A stretch of 64,000 nucleotides of DNA, taken from the NCBI GenBank assembly GCA_947561715.1, contig OX387202.1, positions 12,599,001-12,663,000 of the forward strand, written 5' to 3'. Made by a program: the position numbers and the translations under genes. Below the pieces are notes generated by a model, which was not told the DNA's origin, did no database searches, and saw only the letters and a list, made by a program, of their open reading frames with translations. Origin of the DNA: Ascidia mentula. Its lineage: Eukaryota; Chordata; Ascidiacea; Phlebobranchia; Ascidiidae. Below are positions 1 to 12,800 of this stretch, in pieces. Positions within the stretch are counted from its first letter, which is position 1. Each line of letters starts with the position of its first letter.

Positions 1-110
1 GATATTTATCCCCTTGCTGAGAACCTATGTTCCAGAGGCTATTCAGTGGAATACATTGTAAATGTTTGTCAACATTTGTATAACAGGAACATTTGTTTGT
101 CTTTGTTCAG

Positions 111-3100
111 ATATGTCGCTTTGAACTCGCTGTTGAGAACAGTTCACACCGATATGACGGCTGTGCAGAGACACAGAACCACAGTTCTTGATTGTTTGAA
201 AGATCCAGACACATCAATTTTGCGGTAAAATAATAAATCTTGGGTATGATGACAACTTGGTCTTTAATTTTTTTGTCATTTATTTGCAGACGTGCAATGG
301 AATTGTGCTTTTCACTGATTAACAGCCAAAATGTCAGAGGCACTATGAGGGAATTACTTAGCTTTCTGGCAAGGTATGTGATTTTGTTATTGATTAAATG
401 AGGGGGAATGGATGGTAACTAATGTGACACAAAAATATGCACTGTAACTTTTGTTTTTTTAGATGTAGTGCTGAGTTTAAATCTGATTGTTCATCTGGAA
501 TATTTGTCGCTGCCGAAAAATTTGCCCCCAATACAAAGTGGCATATTGACACGATGGTTAAAGTTCTTACAACGGTTAGATTGTTATTGTCTAAGTTGCA
601 ACCAGCACTAGTTTAAACACACCTTTTTTAATTGCGCTAAAAATACAGTTTTTTGCATGACATTAAATGTAAAATTTGTTTTTTTGTGGTTACATAAACA
701 GTACAATTTGGAAAACAACACTTATTGGCAAATCTGTCGCAACACATGAATAATCTGTGAAGAATATGGTATTGCAATATATGAAGGAAAACAAAAATAT
801 CCTATAATGTCCGTTTTCCAAACTTACACCATGTCTCTATAAAGTCTTTAGAATGTTGCAGACAAATCCCCCTTAGGCCTAACACCACAGAATGGTCTTG
901 TAGCATGGAGTTTAGCACAAAATACACAAACCTGAGCTAATAAGCCCCTAAATGGACCTGTTGGCTCCACTGCACTGTTTCTTCATTCCATCTATTTGTA
1001 TTTACTTGTGTTTTAGGCTGGTAACCATGTTAGGGATGATGCAGTGCCCACTCTTATACATTTACTGTCGGCCAACGACAAGATGCATGTGTATGCTGCC
1101 CAACAACTGTATCAAGCACTGGTGGACATGAATGACTTAACTGTGCAACCCATTACACAGGTGAGATGTTCAATATTTTGCCACACTTTTTGAATGTGTT
1201 TAACACTTACATGGTATAATAAATTTCAACATCTAATTTTGTTTCAAATGAGTTTGGACTGCTAGCAAGCTTGAAAGTAGAGCTGAAATAATGTTTTTGT
1301 AGAATTCCTTGTGTTATCGCCCTGATTACTTGACAAAATCTTTTCTATTACTAATTTTTTCTTTAATTTTTTTTTTTAGAGTTAAATTAAGTTCATAGCT
1401 ATGTTGCTGACTAAAATATCATTGACTGGGCTTACAGCAACCTAGTAACAACTTTCCACAATTATATTTCCTCCAGGTGGCTTCGTGGTGTTTGGGCGAG
1501 TATGGCGATGATCTGATTTCAGGCCGGTATGAAGGAGAAGACCCCATTGAGGTACAGACATATGTATCACATAAGTTTAATGTTTGGATCTAGTAGCAAA
1601 TAATGGGACAGATGAATATATATTAACTATACAATTTAAAGTTGTTTTTTTATGCATGGGAGCACAATTTAAAAATAACAGGGGTTTTAGTTCCTTAAAA
1701 CAGATAGGGATTTTTGGATTTAAATTTGAATGGGATGCACCTTATTTTTGGTGGACTTTGACCTCATAACACTGGTGGTAAATTTTCTTTCACAATGCAG
1801 AATATTTATGGGTGACCGAAAGCATAAACAACTATCTAAAATCAATAGGGTAGCTGCGATCTCCTAAACAATGGCAGTCACATCCATTTATCCCAAGCTT
1901 GTGTGGCAAATATTTGACACTTCTGTTTCCTGTATGACGCTTTCAATGTCTGTATGTAAAAGATTTAATGTCACAACATAGCATGTTTCCTGTGTTAAAA
2001 ACAATAACGTTCATAAAAATTATCGCGGTTATTATTCTAAATGTTGCTTTAGGTGACTGAGGCTGAGGTGCTTGATCTGCTAAGAAGGATATTGGAGAGT
2101 TCGTTGACCAACCATGTTTCAAAATCATATTCTATCAATGCCGTCATGAAACTAAGTGCAAGGTTTCCATCACACAGAGTGTAAGTTTGTAACAAAGCTA
2201 CAGCATTCCATAACAAATAATATTGTCATAAGTAAGAATTGTAACCTAGCTACCCTATAGATGTCAGTGTTTCTTTGGGCGAATGGTTCACTTCTGGGTG
2301 CTTAACATTTTAATAGAGGTAATAAAGGAAGCAGGGTGAACGAAAAAATCATTTGTTGATATCTATTCTGTGATCAACTAACATTGGCCATCATCAGACT
2401 GCCAGCCATTCCGTCTATATTTTTAGGATTTGCCTTTTACTTTCTCATTTGCTTTGACATCACCCCCAAATATTGTCGCACACTTTTTAATGTTTACGAT
2501 CAATAAATATTACACAAAAATAAAATTATAAAAAGCAGTGTGCAACATTGGGTTGATTGAAATCCTACTGAAAAGGGTTCAAAAGCACTGCTCAGTGTTA
2601 CATTTGCTAATATCTGTTCAGCATTTTTTTAAATTTTATGTGGAATGTATTTAACCATCTGCTTCACAAAATACACCTAATTCTATTGTTATTGCACTTT
2701 ATACCATTGGTCTCTTGTGTGCAGAGAATCGCAACATATAGTCAGTCAGCACATGGACTCACATGACTTGGAGGTGCAGCAACGCTCCGTTGAATACACC
2801 CAGCTATTTGTGAAGCATGAGGCACTTAGGCCTGGAGTGCTTGAGCGTATGCCACAATTTGAAAAACCGTCAAAGGCTGAAAATGGAAATGAGGATGATT
2901 CTGAAGAATCTTTGGTACATGCTCCCCAGGCATCAGAACCGGTATCGTTAGCGTCTCCCACACCAGCTGCTAGTGCACAGGTAGGCTGTATTTGTCTGCT
3001 GATTTTTCAAACTTGCATGAGTCAGATCATGGGTTCCCAACCACCGATCTGTGAGGCATTTGTATTTGATTCACAAAGGAGTAGGAATAAAGAAATAACA

Positions 3101-5257
3101 AATTATTGACTAGGGAAAGTTGTAATCGGTTATTTGCTTATGTTGTGTTTGTCTGCCACACCTTTGAGGAACACTCCATGATAACATCACTTATACTGGT
3201 TTAAAGTGAACTCCCGTGTTAGATTAACTTGCCAGGACATACAGCTGACTTCCTAATGTGTAAGAATGGAAAATGAAATTCTTTCTGTCACACAAAATAT
3301 AGGGTTCCAATCATACCGACTTTCAACAGAATGTTGTGATTTAAATTTATCTTTAGTAGGGCATTTAGTCAAAATCTGACATGGCATTGAGCAGTCAATA
3401 TCTCTTGTCTAATTGGTTATTATAAAAAAAAACTAGCTACCCATCCCATGATGTTTACCTGACATGGTCCACATTTTTCAATGTTTTTAACAACTTTTGA
3501 AAACATTTTGCATGCTCAATTTCCCATGCAAACCTTCAAAACTAACAAACCCTTCACAAATACTTTGCAGCAAAGCAACGTTGACCTCTTGCTGGATCTT
3601 GTCGATCTGGGAGGCTCAACCACTGCCCCGGCAGTTCCACAAGCACAGGCTCCACAAATGCCTGCTCAGAATGACTTGAGCAGCCTACTGGACTTGGGAA
3701 TTGGTGGACCTGTTCAAAATGCTCCTCTACCGCCTATAATTCCTCAAATGAATGGTGTCCAGAACACCATGAACGGACAAGCTATGCTGGGTGACCCCCT
3801 CTCTCTTGGGAATAATTTGATGAATTCTGCTATGGTTGCTCCAAGTGCAGCAATGAACAATGCACCACAAAGTATGTGTTTAAAGAATTTTTTTTGTGGA
3901 CACTTATAGGAATTGTTAGGCCTAGTCACAGTTTCCGTAAAACTAATTGTACTCTTAAGCTTATATTTACTGATTATGTTTTCATTTTTAGTTGGATTTT
4001 CTTTGAAATAATTATTTTGTATATTAAAGACAAAAGTTTTTACAGCATTTTACAAGTAGTGTATCTCTTAAGTTGTCTGGTTATAAACCATTTATACGAA
4101 CTCAAAATTTAAATAAAAAGAAACCCTTCCGTGGCAAGCGAAAACTTAGCCAAATGTATGTCATAACTTGTCCACAAAAAACATGTTAGAGCATGTTTTG
4201 CTTTCAGCTGGAGTGACCGCCTTTAACAAAGCTGGTCTGCACATCATCTTTAATTTCAATCGTGAATCACCAACTGTCCTTTCTGTAACACTATCTGCGA
4301 GCAACACAACTATGGTGGAGTTCGACAACTTTGTGTTCCAAGCTGCTGTACCCAAGGTTGGCACCGGGCTTATATTTCGATTTTTTTTTTCTGCACAGAA
4401 AATGTCGAAGGTTTTTGGAATAGTTTATGCTTAACCCAGAGATTTGTCATTCAGTTGGTGGTGAGTGGTGACAGGGAAATACTTAAGAAAATGCACACTG
4501 ACTTTACGCTTTGCTGCACATTATTTATGACACATCCAATGAGGCCACCACATAGTTCAGTTTAGCATAAATTATAATGTAAACTTAAATAGACCTTTCG
4601 TGAAAATGGAGTGGTTTTGGGGCTTGTTAAGTATATTCCTCAGCTTAATTGCCATTTATTAGCAAGCAATTCCAATATTCTTGCAGTCATTCCAGCTTCA
4701 AATGCTGCCCCCAAGTGGCAACAAAGTGGCGGCCAACAATGCAGGAGTGGTCACCCAAGTAATTCGCCTCAACAACCCCAGCAAGGTATGTGTTCATTAT
4801 TTTATGCTTTGGTTTTTAACCATTTGTAGTGTAACATGCTTGTAATGTAAACCTTAAATTTGTCAAGAGATGAAAACATAACAGTTTAAAAATAACAATG
4901 GCTGAGATTCTAAAGATAAAAGAAAAAATTTACAAGGGCTGAGATGCAACAAACCAAAAGATTACTGCAATGTTATGCAAAGCAATATAAATATGTAATT
5001 TTGTTGAATAATCCTTTTGCTGTACTCCCAGGAAGAGCGTTAAAGATTTTCACAGTAGTTCAATAAAAGCCACAAGAATAGTGTTTAAAAACACGTGCTC
5101 TTAAGAATCACTTTTGTGTAGCAAATATTATCAACATAAAATGCACCCTTTGCAGGCCCAGCCAAGGTTAAGAATGCGCATCTCCTACAGCGTTCAAGGA
5201 CAGAACATCCAAGAAATGGGCGAATTCAATGACTTTCCAACCGCTATGTGGCAATGA
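111..5257 (+). CDS. AP1G1: AP-1 complex subunit gamma (gamma-adaptin), 3' part
   Basis: Large subunit of the clathrin adaptor AP-1, which sorts cargo at the trans-Golgi network and endosomes. Eleven exons close in phase: 111-224, 290-373, 463-574, 1017-1160, 1477-1551, 2053-2180, 2725-2980, 3571-3871, 4208-4356, 4687-4785 and 5156-5257 (TGA). The 5' half of the gene lies left of the window; bases 1-110 are intron. The exons up to about 2830 encode the alpha-solenoid trunk ([48 protein letters not shown]). Exons 2725-2980 and 3571-3871 encode an acidic, Pro/Ala-rich hinge with clathrin-box-like runs ([16 protein letters not shown]). The last three exons encode the gamma ear ([36 protein letters not shown]). 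Vertebrates have two gamma paralogues and I cannot tell which is nearer, so the symbol stands for the family. The trunk and ear matches are very strong. Confidence 0.93.
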
Positions 5258-6530
5258 TAGACGTAAATTGTGCGCTTTCATTTTGTGTTTTTTGGTTGCA
5301 CAAGCGCTTATCTATGCCAGCGAAGCTAGCTGCGACGATTTCCGCAAAGGCTTTTGAAATCTGCAGCTTGAAACGACGACGAACTACAACAACTTAGCGG
5401 TGGAGACTTATTTAGCGTTTGTGTAACCATTTAGATCTGTACTATTCGTGCGACGAGGCCTTGCGCGTACGACTAGATCGTCTGTCATTGTAGCTCGAAT
5501 GTTAATGATAACTTAAACCGTGCAATTGAACGTCTCGTCATATGAAAACGAGGCTTTAAGTTAGGTCGTCTTCGTTGTCAAAATGTGTTGAGTATAAATA
5601 CGGCTCTATGATACCAAAGTTGTTCCACGTGGTTGTCAGTTAAGGTGCTTTAATTAACAGCTGAACGTTAGTTTGGGGAGTTTTCAAAACATTTTGGGAC
5701 CAAATGCCTCTCTGTTTGAGGTTACACGCGCTTGTGAGAATATTATTGAAATCGGATTTCAACCTTCTGAAAATAACTTTTTACGTTGCTGTTATGCGCA
5801 CTTTTCACCACTCGACCGATCGTTTTTTTCGCCGTTTTACAAATCAAAAAACAGAGTTGTGATTGTGACGAAGTTTTAGTATCCATTGTGTATAAACCGT
5901 CTTCTCGCCCTTTGTGCGTAAAGGTCTATCTATTCTATGCTTATCTTGTTATCTGCTGCACATCTGTCGCCTTCCGCGGAGAAACCAATGAAAATCGTCC
6001 GTTCGTGGTTAATTTATTGGAGAACAACGACGCGTTCGGTGGAAAACATCGTGAATAAATTGTGTATACGAATTGCCAAATATGTTGACGTGTCCATGCG
6101 ATAAGTTAAGTGCAAAGTATTGGAGGGCGTCTTTCTGGTGTGTGGTGATACAAAGTAGTAAGGGTCTGTGGTTTGAGGTTGCTCTGCCAACACATTTTTT
6201 ACTGCGCCCCAAGGAAAATAACGCATGAATACAAAAACGGGTAGCGTGAAGCAATAAAATTATAACTTAGCAAACTTACAGTAGGTTGATAAATTGCTGA
6301 AGAGCTTTCAACCGACTTAAACAATTAGTCACAAACGCAATAAAGGTTTGTACACAAAGAAAGTGCAATGAATGTATGACGTACATTATAACAGTATAGG
6401 CAAAATCCAGTGAAAACCTAACTAGTGATTTTGTGCTGTTAAGCTAAAAGTTAACAAAATCTGTCACACTTCATACTGCACCAAAAACAAACAGGAAATG
6501 AGGACCCTCACCTGACCAATAGTTATTGTT
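5258..6530. other. Convergent intergenic region, 3' UTRs of AP1G1 and STOML1
   Basis: The AP1G1 and STOML1 genes end towards each other here. The sequence after the gamma-adaptin stop is unusually rich in CpG for this window (about 5300-5580). A possible polyadenylation signal for the plus-strand gene (AATAAA) sits at 6253-6258, and another near 6341. Open frames in this stretch have no recognisable content. I see no RNA gene. Confidence 0.5.
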
Positions 6531-7709
6531 TTATATTGTAACACTACTAAGAACTTTGTCAAGTTGCATGGCTTTTCTTAAATCACCTTGCAATTTGAGT
6601 TTGCCACTAGAATAAGCTGTGTACGGTGTCATTTCACCTGAAAGTAGTTTCTGTAAGTTTGCTGTATCCACTTTTACATCCACATCTGCATCTCCGTTGG
6701 GAAGTAGCCCGTGTCCAGCATGACCAGGCATGCCTTTAAGGTCCAGGTAGTACGTGCCACCTCCATCACCAGTTACTTCGAACTGGAAGGTGGCATCTAC
6801 CTGGTCGACCAATTGTGGGCTTATGGACTGTCTAACAACCTCAAACAGCTCTTCAGCAGTTTTGCTTGGAGGTGCTACAATGGGTGGTGCAGGTTCTGCA
6901 TCTTTTTCTTTAGAGTTAATGTGATTCATGATAAATTGTTGTCCAAACTGCGCAAGATGACCAAGTGTGTCCATGGTTGGATCAGAGGGCAGTGGTTCAG
7001 CACCATACATTGGCATGAACGCGCTTTGTTTTTCTTGAGGTGCCATCAACAGAGTAATGTCCGATAATTCCACACTACCAATTTCCACGCCCCATTCTTT
7101 TGTAGCCACATTGGCGTCCACTCTAATGTCATAAGCGTACACTTGCTTCTTGTTCTTAATGTCAGCAAACTTCTGCTTGCTTAGCAGATTGGCCATGGAT
7201 GCTCTGGCAGCATCTCTTACTCCATGGTTTACATTTTGTGCAGACAAACTCATCTGCAGAGGATTGCGAATTCGGAAGTGTATGACAGCACCAATAGAAA
7301 TGATGCAGGCGTCTGTTGTGCGAATGTTAGTTGGAGGGACATTAAATGCTTTGGTCCTTAAATCCACTTTGCTCCATTTGTCAATGCAGGGAAGGACAAA
7401 AACAAAACCAGGGCCTTTGGGAGCACGCAAGTGGCCAAGTCTGTACACTATAAGACGCTCATACTGGTGAACAAGCTTAAATGTAAACAATGCTGAAAAT
7501 GGGCAAGTGATGAAACAAAGTACAAAGGATATCCCAGTAATGATGGCTGAGCACAAACAGTCTGTAGTTGATCTTGAAGCTTCGTTTGGTTGGTTGTAAG
7601 TTGGCTCATAGGTGTCATCAATGTCTTCTTTGTCGTTTACCATGCCGTATGTAAATTGGGACCGGAAGTCTAGGGGTTTGTGAAGTTTGTTCATTGATGT
7701 GTATTTCAT
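6531..7709 (-). CDS. STOML1: Stomatin-like protein 1 (stomatin/PHB + SCP2 domains)
   Basis: Membrane-inserted lipid-binding protein; the nematode homologue is UNC-24. Single exon, 392 codons from the ATG at 7709-7707. Reading on upstream in frame reaches only a TTG and crosses a clear splice acceptor (TTTTCTTGTGCAG, AG ending at 7747), so I start at 7709 and regard 7710-7746 as the 5' UTR after a cis- or spliced-leader junction. Residues about 51-80 form a hydrophobic hairpin with a central proline (P70), typical of stomatins. It is followed by the PHB domain (YERLIVYRLGHLRAPKGPG, VDLRTKAFNVPP). A C-terminal SCP2 sterol-carrier domain covers about residues 285-392 (FEVTGDGGGTYYLDLKG, KLKLQGDLRKAMQLDKVL). 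The SCP2 domain separates STOML1 from other stomatins. Lack of introns is notable beside intron-rich neighbours but may be ancestral here or reflect retroposition. Confidence 0.92.
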   Translation of the reverse strand: MKYTSMNKLHKPLDFRSQFTYGMVNDKEDIDDTYEPTYNQPNEASRSTTDCLCSAIITGISFVLCFITCPFSALFTFKLVHQYERLIVYRLGHLRAPKGPGFVFVLPCIDKWSKVDLRTKAFNVPPTNIRTTDACIISIGAVIHFRIRNPLQMSLSAQNVNHGVRDAARASMANLLSKQKFADIKNKKQVYAYDIRVDANVATKEWGVEIGSVELSDITLLMAPQEKQSAFMPMYGAEPLPSDPTMDTLGHLAQFGQQFIMNHINSKEKDAEPAPPIVAPPSKTAEELFEVVRQSISPQLVDQVDATFQFEVTGDGGGTYYLDLKGMPGHAGHGLLPNGDADVDVKVDTANLQKLLSGEMTPYTAYSSGKLKLQGDLRKAMQLDKVLSSVTI

Positions 7710-8103
7710 TCTGGCAGTCACCCCTAAATTTTTGTTACAATTATATCTGCACAAGAAAAGATTTTAAATGCTGCGCAAAAAAGAAATGGCTAATTGAACA
7801 AATGACATGCCAATTTAAACATGTTAAATATATAAGTGGAAAATATACCCAAACTCTAAATAGAGCAATAGGTCACACATGCAAAGATAGAACAGAAAAA
7901 CAGTTGACAATACACTAGTTTTGTTATAGTATGATGAATTGACAATTGTGCAAACCATAACAGGCATGATTCAAAATCTCGCCATTACCAGATTTTTTGC
8001 ATGTTTTTACAAAGGAATTTAAATAAACCAAATGCAAAGACTGTTTTCTTCACAAAAATGCTACAATTTGATGAACACATTAGTCAGATCAGAATCAACA
8101 CTT
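7710..8103. other. Short intergenic gap between two minus-strand genes
   Basis: About 390 bp separate the stop of the upstream small gene (8104) from the STOML1 start (7709), with a pyrimidine-rich splice acceptor ending at 7747. Close same-strand spacing plus an unpaired acceptor is what a two-gene operon resolved by spliced-leader trans-splicing would look like, but an ordinary 5' UTR intron also fits. Confidence 0.4.
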
Positions 8104-8487
8104 CTATGAATTTTTTTCCTCTTCCAATTGTTCCAAAAACTTTTCCCTGTCAGCATCACTCATGTTTTTCAGGTTTTGTTCAAAAACTTGTTGCTGAATG
8201 GAACTTTGCCTCCACCTATGTCCATAGATCATGGCTCCTGCTGCCAGTACCACCCACAAACTCATCCATACCAACATGCGTTTTACACGATCTTTTTGAT
8301 ATTTTGGAATTTCACTTGAGAAAAGTCTTTTGCAGTCAACGTTAGAACACAGGTTGGTTTGTCTCGATGCAGAAGAATTTTGATAGGTTTGGGCCTGGGG
8401 ACATGCTGCTGGCTTCACTGCCAGACCACCCTGATGCATTACACCTTGGCAACTCAGGGTTTTTCGTATAATGCAACGATAAGACAT
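8104..8487 (-). CDS. Small single-pass mitochondrial membrane protein, family not recognised
   Basis: Intronless 127-residue protein starting at the ATG at 8487. Residues 1-50 hold Arg/Lys, Ser and Cys but no acidic residue, which fits a mitochondrial presequence. A cleavage-like stretch (CKRLFSS, 52-58) follows. Residues about 71-88 (MLVWMSLWVVLAAGAMIY) form one membrane span flanked by basic residues. The tail is a charged helix ending in EKFLEQLEEEKNS. This layout resembles small inner-membrane assembly factors of respiratory complexes (for example COA3-like or PET100-like proteins), but I cannot assign a family. It lies upstream of STOML1 on the same strand. Coding status rests on ORF length, layout and a plausible start, not on homology. 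Confidence 0.6.
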   Translation of the reverse strand: MSYRCIIRKTLSCQGVMHQGGLAVKPAACPQAQTYQNSSASRQTNLCSNVDCKRLFSSEIPKYQKDRVKRMLVWMSLWVVLAAGAMIYGHRWRQSSIQQQVFEQNLKNMSDADREKFLEQLEEEKNS

Positions 8488-9856
8488 GTTTCCAACCTAA
8501 ATGTTTTATAATGTTTATAGACAGTTGGAAGGCAGAAAAACGAATCAAAATACAAACAACTAAAACACGAATTTCATGGAAGCTAAAGAAATAGATTTAG
8601 GCTCTTCTGATTAATCAAAAGTGCTATTTTAACCATTTGTGTACTTAAGGTTATGCTCCCGGCATTTGCCATTTTGTGCAATCATCCTTTCGTGGCATTA
8701 TCACATACAATGTCATGGCAACAAACAGTCCTTTTCATAAAAACACCTACTTTACTTTATCATTTCAGGCTCATCTTTATACAATGTACAGTGTTGAACG
8801 TTATAAATTTCACGAAGAAAATGTAACTACATGTAGAAAATCCTGCTGAAAAGGACCCAAATATTCCGCAGGTAATTTGTAATACACACAATAAACTTTC
8901 AAAAAACGCCACACGGTGTGTACTACATCACTTAACATCCTAATTCCTAACCAACAATCTTTACTTCACATGACCTCTCGTCAGAAGAGAATCTCGTCGA
9001 ATATAGGTTGCTTGACCACAATCGGTTGCATAAACACGTGATTTCGGCAGAAATCATGGATGGCTTTCAACTTTATGGTACGTGATGGAAGCACGTAACC
9101 ATGAAGAGCTTACTATATTTCTTACACTGTGTGCACTATGGGTTACTTTGTAATATGTATAACAAGTCTACTTCTTGATGGGTTACTTTGTTAAAGGTAT
9201 GACGAGTTAATTTGCCGTTAAGCACGCTTACTTGTTTACTGTTTCGCAGGGCGTTTTGGGAATATTATTCACCTACATACACCAAAAAATAATAGTAGCC
9301 CCTAAAAACATTTTGACTGCTTAAACGCCGTTGGTCGTTAGTTCAAACACGCAAAATTATGAGATCTTGCTCCGATCTGTCACGCAAAAGTGATTTTGAT
9401 GCGATACTAATGAACATTACATCTATGACATAACCGTGATCGCAAAGGACCTTTCAAGTGGGACGTTACTCCCTTGTCATGTAACAGCATTTTTATCAAA
9501 ATAATGTTCAAGCGGGGTATAGCGGGGTATAGCAGCTAAAATATTTGTCCTGCAACAAAATTTGACCAGAATATGGACAACAGACCTTCCATAGGGGCAC
9601 CCAAACGATCATGACTGAATTGTTTGTTGTTTTCCTAAGTAAAATGATCTTTAGGCATTGGGCAGAATAGGGCAAAAATATTTTGCGTAAAAAGGGGCAA
9701 TATAGCGATTTTGTGTATAATTATGCACGTCAGACTGGTCGAGGGCAGGTAATACGGTGGCAAGATAGCACAAGCAGTAATTTCTAAGCAGTTATTGTAA
9801 AAACATTCAACACCAACAACTTTCATTTCACACACTGGGTCTGTGATAGGCAAAAA
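8488..9856. other. Intergenic region without recognisable genes
   Basis: This is upstream of the small mitochondrial gene and downstream of the kinase gene, both on the minus strand. A short direct repeat (AGCGGGGTAT twice) lies near 9512-9533. The open frame at 9635-9853 has no recognisable content. I see no tRNA, no TIR pair and no conserved coding stretch. Confidence 0.5.
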
Positions 9857-12800
9857 CTAATGTAGGCCTAACAATGTTTCAACGCGTTGCAAATTGTTTT
9901 TGATCCTTTGAATCTTCTCCTGTCTATTCTGTCTACTTAAGTCGGTTGCTATCCGTAAAGCTTCGATTGCTCTTTTAAATAAATCCACGCTTCCATTAAG
10001 ACGATTTGTTTCTTCATAAATAACACCAAGCTTGCTCAACAAGTATCCAAACACTTTATGCTTTGCTGAGTTTGCACCAAACTGTTCCTTCATCATTTCA
10101 AGTCCAAGTTTAATCGGTGTTTCACTCGACGAATAATCTCCGATTAAATCTTGACAGAATCCAATCCAGTTTAGGCACCAAACTTGACATAAACAAAGCC
10201 TTTTTTCTTTCAAGTCTTTCATATTTTTTATTTTAAGTCTCATCTTTTCCATGAGTGGGATCACATGTTCACGAACTATTTGTTTATAGCGGAGTTGCGG
10301 AGAAACAGCAAGCAAATATTTGCTTGTAAGTTTCAGACCCTCCACGCAATTTTTTACACCCTCCGCTCCCGTTTTGCCATTGGAATGTTTTACATAAAGC
10401 TCTGATGAGAGATTATAAAATAGAATCGCTTCCAAATAATTTCCATCTTCTCTCCTTTTATCTCCAGTTTTCATGAAATCTTCTGCAGATACCCCAACAC
10501 CACCAAGTGACCTTAAATATTGGTTAGTTGTTTCATCTGCTTCAGAAAATTTTTCTTCATTCAACAAATCCACATAATTTTGGCGAAGTGAAGTCAGATT
10601 GATGTTTCTATCTGGAACTAAACAAAATCAATAATAAACGACAGCACAACACAGATAAACATTCTATTTTTTTCGTCGACTGTATTTATAAAAAGTCGAC
10701 TGTATTTGGCAGCAGAATTTTGAAAGAGACACAACAGGTGTTTCTAATATTGTTCAGTAAACGATATGGCGACCAAAAACGTTTTTTGAGTTAGTAATTA
10801 AGAAAGCCAGTTTAATTACAAAGGTTGCATACCTGTCCACCCACACACACAAAAAGCCTTTTTTCAGGCTTCACTCCTCGCTTATAAGGTCCCTGTATAT
10901 TTTTGAAATTGGGATTTTTCCAAGAAACAAATGATGGTTTCTTATAAAAAATAATACCATATAATGTTACCTGGTTGCTGTGGTGTTTTCTGCATGATGT
11001 TTGCTTTATCTGTTGTTTGTTTACTTGGTGGGAGACTGTGTGTTTCTTCATGGAAGGCAGCTGCACAGTTTTCTGTGCTTCGAGTTTGAACTAAAATAAA
11101 TTTGATTACCTCAATTTTTTATGTGATTGTTGTCTTGCAGTAACACCAGCTTGCCCTATTACTTCACATTGCGTTCATTATCCCAGAAAAAATATTGTAA
11201 AAACGTAGGATTATCATTGAGTAATTTTGAACTTACAGCTCTTGGCGCGGCAAAATTGCAAAAACAGTGAATTTATGCATGTTTTTCACTGCAAATAAAT
11301 TTATTTGTTTCAGTGATTCCAGTCACAAAATTCAAACTGTCACCCCAGGTAATACCGTGCTGTCCTTGCACCATTTCCACATCATATTGCTGTTGTAGTT
11401 CTGCTGTGACACCAGACGCAGTTCCACTTCGATAACCTTTACCAATACAAAAATGTTTTAAATTTATTCCATACAGTGCTTATTAACCTTTTCTGGTTAC
11501 ATCTACTCCCACTACTGCAGTTTGAAAGTTCATTTTGACAAATCATGTACACTACACCCTCTAAGCTCGACCATGAACCTAATTATACCTGCTCGTTCCT
11601 GTACTACCCTTTCAAGATGTGGATGTTGTTCTCCTGATAAACTAGAGGTAGTTTCACTCTGTTGAATGCCATTTTCAGTCAATTCTACAAACAAATATAT
11701 GTGCTTAATCACAAGACTTCTGCATATTTTTATTATGCAAAACATTTCATCCAATCTAAATATTTATTTGCCAAAATTCATTGACATTCTAAAAAGCGTA
11801 GGAATGGCAACTAGCATTTTCTGCAGCATTTAAATATTGTTCTTGTTTAAACATCACTCTTTACCTGCACGTTCTCTAGTATTTCCTGGTTGTGACATAA
11901 CATCAGAAGTGGACTGGTTTTTGGTAACTTCAGCTGGTGAAAAAAAAATATATACCTTGATCTGGGCTAAACTATAAACAGTTTTAATAAAACAAAAATA
12001 TGAGCTGCAATCTGAACACCATTTGTCTGGAACCTACCTTCAGATATTGTTGTTGGTGTTAAATTTTCGGTTACTTGAGCTGCTCCTTCTCTTCTTCTTG
12101 CATTTGGCTCTGTGTATGAAACCAGGTTGTTGTTCAAAACAGTATTTTTCAACCTTTTTAAGGCCATGAAATACTTTTTTTATTAAAATAATCTTGCGGA
12201 ACACCAAACTGTTGGAAGTATTGTGGCATTATACTTCACCAGCAACAGGCTCACGCAATTACATTCTTATTATTACAAATTGAGTCTCATTGTTACACAA
12301 CACTAAATGAAGCAATTCACGATGGAACATTCAAACTGATGATAGTGTGTGACTTTCATAAAGCTATTTACGCCCTTTGTGATAAACATGTGATTTCCAA
12401 CCCGTGTTCCACGAAACATCAGTGAAACTAATAAATTTGTTGCGGAACACCGGACTATATTTCACGGAACACCGGTTGAAAATCACTGGTTTAAAAGACC
12501 CATGTTGGATTCATACATTTTACAAAGTTTTAGATAGTGTACCTTGGGATTGTGCCAACAACCCTTCAATTTCTCTATGAGAAGATTCCACAGGTGTTCC
12601 ACGACTGACCATTGCAAAATTTCCTAAAGTAATAGCATTAAACTTAGGAGAACAACCAAAAATATTTGCACCTCCATGTTTTTATATATATGTTACCTCC
12701 ATGTTTTTTTACCCACAGCTGGTTAAGTGTTATGGAATGGTTAACATTTGCTGGTGGATTAATTTCCTCTAATTGCTCAAGAACATTTGCTGCCTGATGC

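Noticed and set aside
6531-7754. Longer STOML1 start at 7754
   Set aside because: That start would be TTG and lies across a splice acceptor; the ATG at 7709 is used instead.
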